NCBI RefSeq assembly: GCF_026627255.1
Contig: NZ_JAPNLM010000027.1
Span: 36,844 to 100,843 of the forward strand
Direction: 5' to 3'
Origin: Streptomyces antarcticus
Lineage (GTDB): Bacteria > Actinomycetota > Actinomycetes > Streptomycetales > Streptomycetaceae
DNA: 64,000 nt
Shown here: in pieces, positions 16,122 through 24,002 of the stretch
Layout of the letters: each line of letters starts with the position of its first letter
Position numbering within the stretch: the first letter of the stretch is position 1
Notes under the pieces: model-generated
The model's input: the letters and a program-made list of their open reading frames with translations, nothing else
What the model was told of the DNA's origin: nothing
The model's database searches: none
Translations under genes and position numbers: made by a program

Positions 16122-16162
16122 GCCGGATGCCCGGCCTCCGGAAGGGAGGCCGGGCATCCGGC
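16122..16162 (-). terminator. Perfect 18-bp stem terminator of the regulatory operon
   Basis: The arms 16122-16139 (GCCGGATGCCCGGCCTCC) and 16145-16162 are perfect complements around a 5-nt loop. The hairpin begins about 70 nt after the stop of the MerR/BldC-like gene on the minus strand. It separates the regulatory operon from the tail operon, so the tail genes need their own promoter. Confidence 0.8.
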
Positions 16163-16230
16163 GCGACGGGGACGGGCGGGGGAGCGTGGAGCAGAAGGTG
16201 CGGGTGGCGCGGGCGGCCGGGGCCGGGGGA

Positions 16231-16560
16231 TCAGGCCCCGCCCGGTCGGGACGTAGGCACGGGCTCCGCGCCACGCCCGGGCCGCTCCGCCTGCCGTACG
16301 GGTACGGGTGCGGGTGCGGGTGCGGGTGCGGGCTCGGCCCGCGCCGGCGGCCGCTGCGCCCGGCGGCTGGCGTCGCGCTCCGCGGCGAAGACGTCCTCCA
16401 GCCGGAACAGCTGGGCCCGGCCGGCCTTGCCGGCCGCGGTCAGCCGCCCCAGCTGGACCCACTTGCGGATGGTGGCCGGGGCCACACCCGCCTCGTGCGC
16501 GGCCAGCGGTCCCGGGACCAGGGCGGGCAGTGGAAGGGAGAGGGGAGCGGGAGGAGTCAC
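16231..16560 (-). CDS. MerR/BldC-like helix-turn-helix DNA-binding protein
   Basis: The product is 109 residues. Residues about 13-60 form a winged HTH of the MerR/BldC/excisionase kind: LVPGPLAAHEAGVAPATIRK then WVQLGRL and RAQLFRLEDV. The C-terminus is a Pro-Ala-rich tail encoded partly by six tandem hexamers (16296-16331). There is no effector domain, so it probably acts as a small DNA-binding or architectural factor. The GTG start overlaps the stop of the zinc-ribbon-like gene by 4 nt (GTGA). It is the last gene of the three-gene regulatory operon. In phages this fold also serves as excisionase, but no integrase or att site is seen. Confidence 0.75.
   Translation of the reverse strand: MTPPAPLSLPLPALVPGPLAAHEAGVAPATIRKWVQLGRLTAAGKAGRAQLFRLEDVFAAERDASRRAQRPPARAEPAPAPAPAPVPVRQAERPGRGAEPVPTSRPGGA
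16296..16331. repeat. Hexanucleotide tandem repeat inside the MerR/BldC-like gene
   Basis: Two GTACGG units followed by four GTGCGG units run without interruption. They encode the alternating Ala-Pro/Val-Pro stretch of the protein's C-terminal tail. Unit length is a multiple of three, so copy-number change would lengthen or shorten the tail without a frameshift. Confidence 0.9.
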
Positions 16561-17267
16561 TGCGGAATGCCTTCCATCGCGGAGTCGATTTCCTCGGCAC
16601 GGCATCCCGCCGCGGCGACCAGCTCGGCCCACTCGTCCTCGGGCCACAGGTGGCGGTAGGCCGGGTCGTCGCGGCAGCCGCACTCCTCGTCGGTACAGCG
16701 GCACGCCGGGTTGACGCACAGCACGGCCCGGCGGTCCGGGAAGGCGCGCAGCGAGACCGAGTCGCACCTCGGGCACCGTCCGGACACCCGCACCACCTGT
16801 TCGGTGTCCCCGAGCGCGCGGGCGCAGCGGCGGGCCATGCGACGCGTCTCGTCCCGTACGTGCCGGGACAGGACGGAGTACGCCGCGACCTCGTCGAGCA
16901 GGGCGGCGAGCCGGCGCAACCGTTCCGGCACCAGCGCACGCCGGGGGCGCGGGACACCGAGCCGGGCGCAGACGGCCTCCTCCAGCTCGACCACGCCGTC
17001 GGTGATGTCGCGAATGGCGTCTGAGACGTGCAGCCGCAGCGGCGCGGCACTGCGCCCGGGGACGGCCAGGCCATGGCTCTGCTGGAGGAGCAGGGCCTCG
17101 CGCCGCTCCTCCCGTACGAGCGCGTCGTCGCGCGGGCCGCGCTGGGCGGGGACCGCGGTGGTGAACGGCGCGGCGCGGCCGGGGGCCAACTCCTCGCACA
17201 GCTCGGGGAAGTGCCGGATCAGCGAGGCGATCCAGAGGGCGCTGTCGGTTGTGGTCTGGTCAGTCAC
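16557..17267 (-). CDS. Cys-rich, zinc-ribbon-like hypothetical protein
   Basis: The product is 236 residues. An N-terminal helical region (1-160, with HVSDAIRDITDGVVELEEAV and RRLAALLDEVAAYSVLSRHV) precedes a Cys cluster: C165-x2-C168, C184-x4-C189, C191, C196, C198. It ends in RHLWPEDEWAELVAAA. The cluster could bind one or two zinc ions. Similar proteins accompany actinophage genomes in my recollection, without known function. The GTG at 17267 overlaps the end of the WhiB-like gene by 8 nt and has a GGGAGCC-type ribosome site. A role in regulating the tail locus is inferred from its operon partners. Confidence 0.7.
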   Translation of the reverse strand: MTDQTTTDSALWIASLIRHFPELCEELAPGRAAPFTTAVPAQRGPRDDALVREERREALLLQQSHGLAVPGRSAAPLRLHVSDAIRDITDGVVELEEAVCARLGVPRPRRALVPERLRRLAALLDEVAAYSVLSRHVRDETRRMARRCARALGDTEQVVRVSGRCPRCDSVSLRAFPDRRAVLCVNPACRCTDEECGCRDDPAYRHLWPEDEWAELVAAAGCRAEEIDSAMEGIPQ

Positions 17268-17814
17268 GGAGGCTCCCGGAGGAAGAGGGGACGGCTGCGG
17301 GACGGCCGTTGCGCCACAGCCGGCCGCCGCAGACTCCGTCGAACAGGCTCTCGGCCGGGGCCACGGCCTGCACGCACTCGCGCCGGACCGGGCAGACGGC
17401 GCAGGCCCGCAGCGCGGGGGCGGCGTCCTTGATCCGCCGGGCGAAGACGACGGCCGGCGACAGGTCCCTGCACGCGGCGGAGGCCCGCCAGTGCCAGGGC
17501 CCGGCACGGTGTACGGCCGCCGGCTCGGCGGGCAGGCACGGCTCACCGGTCGGTGGGACCGGTGCGGTCGCGGCAGCCGCTGCCGACGCGGCGGACGCGG
17601 CGGACGCGGCGGACGGCGCGCCGGACACGGACACCTCGGGCACCGGCACGCCGGATCCGGGCACGCCGGGCACGGTCGCACCGGACTCGAACCCGGGTAC
17701 GGACGTCGTCAGGGCGGTGGGGCGGATGGTGTGACCCGGTGTGCGACCGGGCTGCGCGGACGGCGCCGGCGGTGCCGGAGGGCAGGGCCGGGCTGGGGAC
17801 AGAGCGAGGGACAT
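17260..17814 (-). CDS. WhiB-like iron-sulfur transcription factor
   Basis: The product is 184 residues. The WhiB domain lies at about 107-170: C115, then C138-x2-C141-x5-C147, the canonical four [4Fe-4S] ligands with 22 residues between the first two. The usual G(V/I)WGG turn appears as GVCGG at 160-164, followed by RLWRNG. The first 100 residues form a Pro/Ser/Ala-rich extension with three copies of a 9-bp repeat (17585-17611). The ATG at 17814 has GGAG 9 nt upstream. WhiB proteins work with the main sigma factor to activate or repress promoters, and many actinophages carry one. It heads the regulatory operon, 45 nt from operator copy 2. Confidence 0.88.
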   Translation of the reverse strand: MSLALSPARPCPPAPPAPSAQPGRTPGHTIRPTALTTSVPGFESGATVPGVPGSGVPVPEVSVSGAPSAASAASAASAAAAATAPVPPTGEPCLPAEPAAVHRAGPWHWRASAACRDLSPAVVFARRIKDAAPALRACAVCPVRRECVQAVAPAESLFDGVCGGRLWRNGRPAAVPSSSGSLRD

Positions 17815-17858
17815 GGCGACTCCGCGACGGTGGGACTGCCGTGGCTCACGGCGCGCCC

Positions 17859-17887
17859 ACTGTGACACGTTGCGTGCGAGCGCGCAA
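17859..17887 (-). promoter_or_regulatory. 29-bp operator/promoter element of the WhiB operon (copy 2)
   Basis: This is identical over 29 bp to 15971-15999, including the 18-bp palindrome TTGCGTGCGAGCGCGCAA at 17870-17887. On the minus strand TATTAA directly precedes the palindrome and may be the -10 element. No good -35 hexamer is visible, so an activator may be needed. It lies 45 nt before the WhiB-like start codon. Confidence 0.7.
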
Positions 17888-17938
17888 TTAATATCTCCGA
17901 CCGCAAGGTGCGCCGCATTGGTGGAAGGTATAATTCTG

Positions 17939-17953
17939 TGCGCGCAAGCACGC
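17939..17953 (+). promoter_or_regulatory. Related operator (copy 3) in front of the XRE regulator gene
   Basis: TGCGCGCAAGCACGC is the reverse complement of GCGTGC-TT-GCGCGCA, matching the palindrome core GCGTGC-GA-GCGCGCA of copies 1 and 2 except for the central two bases. TATAAT at 17929-17934 lies just upstream on the plus strand, so the site would overlap the transcription start of the XRE gene. This arrangement suits autoregulation. Confidence 0.6.
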
Positions 17954-17999
17954 TAAGCTGTGATCTCATGGAGCGGACTGCGGACTTGAGGAGCGGCAC

Positions 18000-18479
18000 A
18001 TGAGCACTCACGAACTGGACGCGTTCGCGGCCTGGATCGAAGGCCTGATGCGGGAGCGCGGATACGACATCGACGCGCCCAGGGGCGGCGGCAAGTCGAG
18101 GATCGCCGACGAGGCCGGGGTCCACCGGGCGGCCGTCACGCGGCTGCTCCAGCGGCAGAGCATGCCCGACCTGGAGACCATGCGCCGGATCGCCCCGCTG
18201 CTCGGTGTCTCGGTGCGCGACATGCTGGTCAGGTCCGGCCGGGTGAGCCCCGAGGAGCTGCCGCTCGCCTCCCAGAGCCTGCCGCCCGGGGGCAGGCCCA
18301 CGACCATCGAGGACTTCGCCCGCTGGCTGGGGGTTCCCGAGAGCCGCCGCGAGGTCTTCGGCAAGGTGGTCAGCCAGTTCCTGGAGCCGGACGCCCCGGC
18401 CGCCGGGAAGGACGCCTCCGCCGAGGCGGCCGCCGACGCGCCGGCCGCCGCGGAGGGCCGCCGCCGGGCGCGGGACTGA
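18000..18479 (+). CDS. XRE-type helix-turn-helix regulator (candidate repressor of the tail locus)
   Basis: The product is 159 residues. An HTH of the Cro/C1 type covers about 30-78: SRIADEAGVHRAAVTRLLQR followed by PDLETMRRIAPLLGVSVRDM. The C-terminal part is Ala-rich with a conserved-looking IEDFARWLGVPESRREVFGK at about 101-120. A GAGGAG site precedes the ATG. The gene is divergent from the WhiB operon, and both promoters carry versions of the same palindrome. The simplest model is that this protein binds the palindromes and controls itself, the WhiB operon and the tail operon. No peptidase domain for RecA-type self-cleavage is visible. Confidence 0.82.
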   Translation: MSTHELDAFAAWIEGLMRERGYDIDAPRGGGKSRIADEAGVHRAAVTRLLQRQSMPDLETMRRIAPLLGVSVRDMLVRSGRVSPEELPLASQSLPPGGRPTTIEDFARWLGVPESRREVFGKVVSQFLEPDAPAAGKDASAEAAADAPAAAEGRRRARD

Positions 18480-18614
18480 CCCCGTCCGGCCGCCGGTCCC
18501 AGGCCGCTGCGGGGCCCGTGCGGCGGCGACGCGCCCGCCCGGCCGGCGCCCCGCCCCGGGCGGGCCGGGGCGCTCCCGCTTGCGCCTGGTGTGTTTTCGT
18601 GCTGGGCATTTGTT
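18480..18614. other. GC-rich gap between the XRE gene and the rpsL promoter
   Basis: This part of the 356-bp space before rpsL has overlapping GGCGC/GCGCC-type inverted repeats, the clearest near 18547-18573 (GGCGCCCCGCCCCGGGCGGG and its partner). These would terminate transcription leaving the tail locus. No gene is seen. It may mark the right boundary of the inserted module. Confidence 0.5.
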
Positions 18615-18643
18615 TTGACCTACCTCTGTGAGGTAGGTACGCT
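18615..18643 (+). promoter_or_regulatory. HrdB-type promoter of the str operon with palindromic spacer
   Basis: TTGACC (18615-18620) and TACGCT (18638-18643) are separated by 17 bp, an excellent vegetative promoter. CCTACCTC-TGT-GAGGTAGG (18619-18637) is a perfect 8-3-8 palindrome that fills the spacer and overlaps the -35 edge. A second possible promoter, CTGACC (18644-18649) with TAGGCT (18668-18673) at 18 bp, lies just downstream. Confidence 0.8.
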
Positions 18644-18759
18644 CTGACCTTGTGCCTGGGGTGTGCCTAGGCTCTTGTGCGTGTCCATCAACCGCATGTG
18701 AGCCGCATCGGCCGCCGCGATCCAAGCGTTTCCGTGTCCGCACGGAGGTCCGCCGGATC

Positions 18760-18784
18760 CGACACACCCGACCGCGTGGGTCGG
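18760..18784 (+). promoter_or_regulatory. Leader hairpin element shared with the S10 operon (rpsL copy)
   Basis: This 25-nt element matches 34787-34811 upstream of rpsJ at 24 of 25 positions. It contains a 6-bp stem CCGACC/GGTCGG with a GCGTG loop. It ends 51 nt before the rpsL start. A conserved leader element in two ribosomal operons points to shared RNA-level control or a processing site. No function is proven. Confidence 0.55.
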
Positions 18785-18835
18785 CAAATGTTCCAGGTTA
18801 GCTTCACTACACGGCACACAGAAACCGGAGAAGTA

Positions 18836-19207
18836 GTGCCTACGATCCAGCAGCTGGTCCGGAAGGGCCGGCAGGACAAGGTCGAGAAGACAAAGACCCC
18901 CGCGCTTGAGGCTTCGCCCCAGCGTCGCGGCGTCTGCACGCGAGTGTTCACGACCACCCCGAAGAAGCCGAACTCGGCGCTCCGTAAGGTCGCGCGTGTG
19001 CGTCTGACCTCCGGCATCGAGGTCACGGCCTACATTCCGGGTGAGGGACACAACCTGCAGGAGCACTCGATCGTGCTCGTGCGTGGTGGCCGTGTGAAGG
19101 ACCTGCCGGGTGTTCGTTACAAGATCATCCGCGGTGCGCTTGACACCCAGGCTGTCAAGAACCGCAAGCAGGCCCGCAGCCGCTACGGCGCCAAGAAGGA
19201 GAAGTAA
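18836..19207 (+). CDS. rpsL: 30S ribosomal protein S12
   Basis: The product is 123 residues starting at GTG with GGAG 5 nt upstream (VPTIQQLVRKGRQDKVEKTK), the standard length for Streptomyces. S12 lies at the decoding centre. The residues linked to streptomycin response, K43 (TTTPKKPNSALRK) and K88 (GRVKDLPGV), are wild type. It is the first gene of the str operon, two nucleotides before rpsG. Confidence 0.97.
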   Translation: MPTIQQLVRKGRQDKVEKTKTPALEASPQRRGVCTRVFTTTPKKPNSALRKVARVRLTSGIEVTAYIPGEGHNLQEHSIVLVRGGRVKDLPGVRYKIIRGALDTQAVKNRKQARSRYGAKKEK

Positions 19208-19209
19208 GA

Positions 19210-19680
19210 ATGCCTCGTAAGGGCCCCGCCCCGAAGCGCCCGGTCATCATCGACCCGGTCTACGCATCTCCTCTGGTGACGTCGCTCATCAACAAGATCC
19301 TCATGAACGGCAAGCGCTCCACCGCCGAGCGCATCGTTTACGGCGCCATGGAAGGCCTCCGCGAGAAGACCGGTGCTGACCCGGTCATCACGCTGAAGCG
19401 CGCGCTCGAGAACGTCAAGCCGTCCCTCGAGGTCAAGTCCCGCCGTGTCGGTGGCGCCACCTACCAGGTGCCGATCGAGGTCAAGCCCGGTCGCGCGGCT
19501 ACCCTCTCGCTGCGCTGGATCGTGGGCTACTCCCGCGCCCGTCGCGAGAAGACCATGACCGAGCGCCTCATGAACGAGCTCCTCGACGCCTCGAACGGCC
19601 TCGGTGCGGCCGTCAAGAAGCGTGAGGACACGCACAAGATGGCCGAGTCCAACAAGGCCTTCGCGCACTACCGCTGGTAG
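19210..19680 (+). CDS. rpsG: 30S ribosomal protein S7
   Basis: The product is 156 residues (MPRKGPAPKRPVIIDPVYAS; ends NKAFAHYRW). S7 nucleates assembly of the 30S head and contacts mRNA at the exit side. It follows rpsL after 2 nt and precedes fusA by 39 nt, the universal str order. In other bacteria S7 represses its own operon, but no such site can be pinned down here. Confidence 0.97.
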   Translation: MPRKGPAPKRPVIIDPVYASPLVTSLINKILMNGKRSTAERIVYGAMEGLREKTGADPVITLKRALENVKPSLEVKSRRVGGATYQVPIEVKPGRAATLSLRWIVGYSRARREKTMTERLMNELLDASNGLGAAVKKREDTHKMAESNKAFAHYRW

Positions 19681-19719
19681 TCCCACCCCACATCGAGACC
19701 GAGAGAAGACCGAAGCCTT

Positions 19720-21849
19720 ATGGCTACCACTTCGCTTGACCTGGCCAAGGTCCGCAACATCGGGATCATGGCCCACATCGACGCGGGCAAGACGACCACC
19801 ACCGAGCGCATCCTGTTCTACACCGGTGTGTCGTACAAGATCGGTGAGGTCCACGACGGCGCCGCCACGATGGACTGGATGGAGCAGGAGCAGGAGCGTG
19901 GTATCACCATCACGTCTGCCGCGACGACCTGCCACTGGCCTCTTGACGAGGTCGACCACACCATCAACATCATCGACACCCCGGGTCACGTCGACTTCAC
20001 CGTCGAGGTGGAGCGTTCGCTCCGCGTCCTCGACGGCGCCGTCACCGTGTTCGACGGTGTCGCCGGTGTGGAGCCGCAGTCCGAGACGGTCTGGCGTCAG
20101 GCAGACCGCTACGGCGTTCCGCGCATCTGCTTCGTCAACAAGCTGGACCGCACCGGCGCCGAGTTCCACCGCTGTGTCGAGATGATCGAGTCGCGCCTCG
20201 GCGCGGTTCCGATCGTCATGCAGCTCCCCATCGGTGCCGAGATGGACTTCCAGGGCGTTGTCGACCTGGTCACCATGAAGGCGTTCGTCTGGTCCGCCGA
20301 GGCGACCAAGGGCGAGATGTACGACATCGTCGACATCCCGGCCACGCACACCGAGGCCGCCGAAGAATGGCGCGCCAAGCTCATCGAGCAGGTGTCCGAG
20401 AACGACGACGAGCTCATGGAGCTGTTCCTGGAGGGCACCGAGCCCTCCGTCGAGCAGCTGCACGCCGCCGTCCGTCGCATCATCATCGGCTCGGGCAAGG
20501 GTGACGGCGCCACGATCACCGCGGTGTTCTGTGGCACGGCGTTCAAGAACAAGGGCGTTCAGCCCCTGCTCGACGCCGTCATCCGCTACCTCCCGTCGCC
20601 CCTGGACATCGAGGCCATCGAAGGCCACGACGTCAGGGACGCCGAGGTCGTCGTGAAGCGCAAGCCCTCGGACGACGAGCCGCTCTCGGCTCTGGCGTTC
20701 AAGATCATGCGCGACCCGCACCTCGGGAAGCTCACCTTCGTCCGGGTTTACTCGGGCCGCCTGGAGGCCGGCACCGCGGTGCTGAACTCCGTCAAGGGCA
20801 AGAAGGAGCGCATCGGCAAGATCTACCGCATGCACGCGAACAAGCGTGAAGAGATCGCTGCGGTGGGCGCCGGCGACATCGTCGCCGTCATGGGCCTGAA
20901 GCAGACCACCACCGGTGAGACGCTGTGTGACGACAAGGCACCCGTGATCCTGGAGTCCATGGACTTCCCGGCTCCGGTCATCCAGGTCGCCATCGAGCCC
21001 AAGTCCAAGGGTGACCAGGAGAAGCTGGGTGTCGCCATCCAGAGTCTCGCGGAGGAGGACCCCTCCTTCCACGTTCACTCGGACGAGGAGACCGGCCAGA
21101 CCATCCTCGGCGGTATGGGCGAGCTGCACCTCGAGGTGCTGGTCGACCGTATGAAGCGCGAGTTCAAGGTCGAGGCCAACGTCGGCAAGCCGCAGGTCGC
21201 GTACCGTGAGACGATCCGCAAGACCGTCGAGCGTCACGACTACACCCACAAGAAGCAGACCGGTGGTACCGGTCAGTTCGCCAAGGTGCAGATCGCGATC
21301 GAGCCGATCCTCGAGGCCGACGGTCCGGCGTACGAGTTCGTGAACAAGGTCACCGGTGGCCGCATCCCGAGGGAGTACATCCCCTCGGTCGACGCGGGTG
21401 CGCAGGAAGCCATGCAGTTCGGCATCCTCGCCGGCTACGAGATGACTGGCGTCCGCGTCATTCTTCTCGACGGTGGCTACCACGAGGTCGACTCCTCGGA
21501 GCTCGCCTTCAAGATCGCCGGTTCGCAGGCCTTCAAGGAAGCCGCGCGCAAGGCGTCTCCCGTACTCCTCGAGCCGATGATGTCCGTTGAGGTCACCACG
21601 CCCGAAGAGTCCATGGGCGATGTCATCGGTGACATCAACTCCCGCCGTGGCCAGATCCAGGCCATGGAGGAGCGTCACGGCGCTCGTCTCGTGAAGGGCC
21701 TCGTGCCGCTTTCGGAGATGTTCGGCTACGTCGGAGACCTCCGCAGCAAGACCTCGGGTCGCGCCAGCTACTCGATGCAGTTCGACTCCTACGCCGAGGT
21801 TCCCCGGAACGTCGCTGAGGAGATCATCGCGAAGGCCAAGGGCGAGTAA
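19720..21849 (+). CDS. fusA: Translation elongation factor G
   Basis: The product is 709 residues. GTPase motifs are in place: AHIDAGKTTTTER (about 17-29), the switch region RGITITSAATT, DTPGHVDF and NKLDRTG. The remaining domains follow in normal order (ILGGMGELHLEVLVDR of domain III, the RTIRK-type region of domain IV). EF-G drives translocation of tRNA and mRNA and, with RRF, ribosome recycling. It is third in the str operon. Codon use is of the highly expressed type with many GGT, CGT and GTT codons. Confidence 0.97.
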   Translation: MATTSLDLAKVRNIGIMAHIDAGKTTTTERILFYTGVSYKIGEVHDGAATMDWMEQEQERGITITSAATTCHWPLDEVDHTINIIDTPGHVDFTVEVERSLRVLDGAVTVFDGVAGVEPQSETVWRQADRYGVPRICFVNKLDRTGAEFHRCVEMIESRLGAVPIVMQLPIGAEMDFQGVVDLVTMKAFVWSAEATKGEMYDIVDIPATHTEAAEEWRAKLIEQVSENDDELMELFLEGTEPSVEQLHAAVRRIIIGSGKGDGATITAVFCGTAFKNKGVQPLLDAVIRYLPSPLDIEAIEGHDVRDAEVVVKRKPSDDEPLSALAFKIMRDPHLGKLTFVRVYSGRLEAGTAVLNSVKGKKERIGKIYRMHANKREEIAAVGAGDIVAVMGLKQTTTGETLCDDKAPVILESMDFPAPVIQVAIEPKSKGDQEKLGVAIQSLAEEDPSFHVHSDEETGQTILGGMGELHLEVLVDRMKREFKVEANVGKPQVAYRETIRKTVERHDYTHKKQTGGTGQFAKVQIAIEPILEADGPAYEFVNKVTGGRIPREYIPSVDAGAQEAMQFGILAGYEMTGVRVILLDGGYHEVDSSELAFKIAGSQAFKEAARKASPVLLEPMMSVEVTTPEESMGDVIGDINSRRGQIQAMEERHGARLVKGLVPLSEMFGYVGDLRSKTSGRASYSMQFDSYAEVPRNVAEEIIAKAKGE

Positions 21850-21890
21850 CTCTTCCGAGTACACGCTTTAGGCTTGTCACCGGAGCCTCT

Positions 21891-21921
21891 GGGACAACAG
21901 GAGCAACCCTCCCGTTGTCCC
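21891..21921 (+). promoter_or_regulatory. Leader hairpin in front of tuf
   Basis: GGGACAAC (21891-21898) pairs perfectly with GTTGTCCC (21914-21921), with AGG and CCT strings inside the loop able to extend the pairing. It lies in the fusA-tuf gap, about 80 nt before the tuf start and 17 nt after a -10-like TAGGCT (21869-21874). It may be an attenuator or an RNA stability element that separates tuf expression from the rest of the operon. Confidence 0.5.
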
Positions 21922-21998
21922 GGGGGAACCGGCTATCCAGCAAAGATCACCTGGCGCCGATGAGCAAGGCGTACAGAACCACTCTCCAGGAGGACCCC

Positions 21999-23192
<1,194 letters not shown>

Positions 23193-23240
23193 TCGTTGAT
23201 CTGACCTGGTAGCCCGTTCACCGGGCACCGAGTCGCACTG

Positions 23241-23282
23241 AAGGGCCCCGCCCCACCGCTTCGGCGGTGGGCCGGGGCCCTT
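23241..23282. terminator. Terminator after tuf
   Basis: Arms 23241-23259 and 23264-23282 (19 bp, one mismatch) close on a TTCG tetraloop, the most stable loop type. It ends the str operon and probably works in both directions. Confidence 0.9.
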
Positions 23283-23293
23283 CGGCGTTCCCC

Positions 23294-23325
23294 GGTACGG
23301 ACACCGCCGGGTACGGACACCGCCG
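23294..23325. repeat. 16-bp direct repeat between two terminators
   Basis: GGTACGGACACCGCCG occurs twice in tandem (23294-23309 and 23310-23325). It lies between the tuf terminator and the large palindrome. No function is evident. Confidence 0.85.
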
Positions 23326-23332
23326 GGCACGA

Positions 23333-23378
23333 CGAAAGGAGGGCCGCACCCCCGCGCGGGGGTGCGGCCCTCCTTTCG
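23333..23378. terminator. 46-bp perfect palindrome, bidirectional terminator between tuf and rfbC
   Basis: Two 23-nt arms (23333-23355 and 23356-23378) are exact complements with no spacer. They begin CGAAAGGAGGGCCGCACCCC and end in CCTTTCG. It sits between the convergent tuf and rfbC genes and would end transcription from both sides. Confidence 0.9.
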
Positions 23379-23402
23379 TGTAAGGCCGGCCGGCGGCGGG
23401 GG

Positions 23403-24002
23403 TCAGACCACCCGGAGCGACTCGGTGAACGCCTTGCAGGCCGCGTAGTCCGGCAGCAGCCCCGTCGCGATGGCGTCGGCCAGCGAGGGGGCGGCCTCGT
23501 CGCGGGCGGACAGCTGCGGGACCTCGGCCGGCCACTCGATGCCCAGATCGGGGTCGAGGGGGTGCACCGCGTGCTCGCCCGTCGGGTTGTACGGCTCCGA
23601 GCAGAGGTACGAGAGCGTGGCGTCGTCGCTGAGCGCGCAGAACCCGTGGCCCAGGCCCTCGGAGATGTAGACGGCGCGGCGGTCGGTGTCGTCCAGCCGT
23701 ACGCCCTCCCACTGCCCGAAGGTGGGGGAGCCGACCCGGAGGTCGACGATGACGTCGAGCACGGCGCCGCGCACGCAGCTCACGTACTTGGCCTGGCCGG
23801 GCGGCACGTCGGCGAAGTGGATGCCGCGGACCACGTCGCGGGAGGAGACCGAGAGGTTGCCCTGCGCCAGGTTCAGCGGGTGTCCGACCACCGCGGACAG
23901 CTTGTCGAAGCGGTACCACTCGGTGAACAGGCCGCGCGGATCGCCGTGCAGCTGCGGGGTGATCTCGAAGGCGCCCTCGATGGACAGCTCGCGGAACTTC
24001 AT
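23403..24002 (-). CDS. rfbC: dTDP-4-dehydrorhamnose 3,5-epimerase
   Basis: The product is 199 residues (MKFRELSIEGAFEITPQLHG). RfbC motifs are clear: GDPRGLFTEWYR, GNLSVSSRDVVRGIHF with the catalytic His of the RGxH box, and the Tyr-bearing TLSYLCSEPYNP. It catalyses the third step of dTDP-L-rhamnose synthesis. The start overlaps the rfbA stop by 4 nt (ATGA), so both are co-translated. The other two pathway enzymes (rfbB, rfbD) are divergent just beyond rfbA. Confidence 0.95.
   Translation of the reverse strand: MKFRELSIEGAFEITPQLHGDPRGLFTEWYRFDKLSAVVGHPLNLAQGNLSVSSRDVVRGIHFADVPPGQAKYVSCVRGAVLDVIVDLRVGSPTFGQWEGVRLDDTDRRAVYISEGLGHGFCALSDDATLSYLCSEPYNPTGEHAVHPLDPDLGIEWPAEVPQLSARDEAAPSLADAIATGLLPDYAACKAFTESLRVV

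Larger units (their letters stand above)
15839..16230. other. Control gap between the regulatory operon and the tail operon
   Basis: These 392 bp contain no convincing gene. They hold the terminator hairpin of the regulatory operon at 16122-16162 and the 29-bp operator-like repeat at 15971-15999. They also hold a leader of about 130 nt, GC-rich with CCCGCC/GGCGGG inverted strings, before the first tail gene. The leader could fold, but I see no single dominant structure. Confidence 0.7.

Noticed and set aside
19183..21864. An 893-codon antisense frame across rpsG and fusA
   Set aside because: It is the reverse shadow of fusA; composition (Leu/Asp/Val/His-rich) and lack of conserved motifs mark it as spurious.
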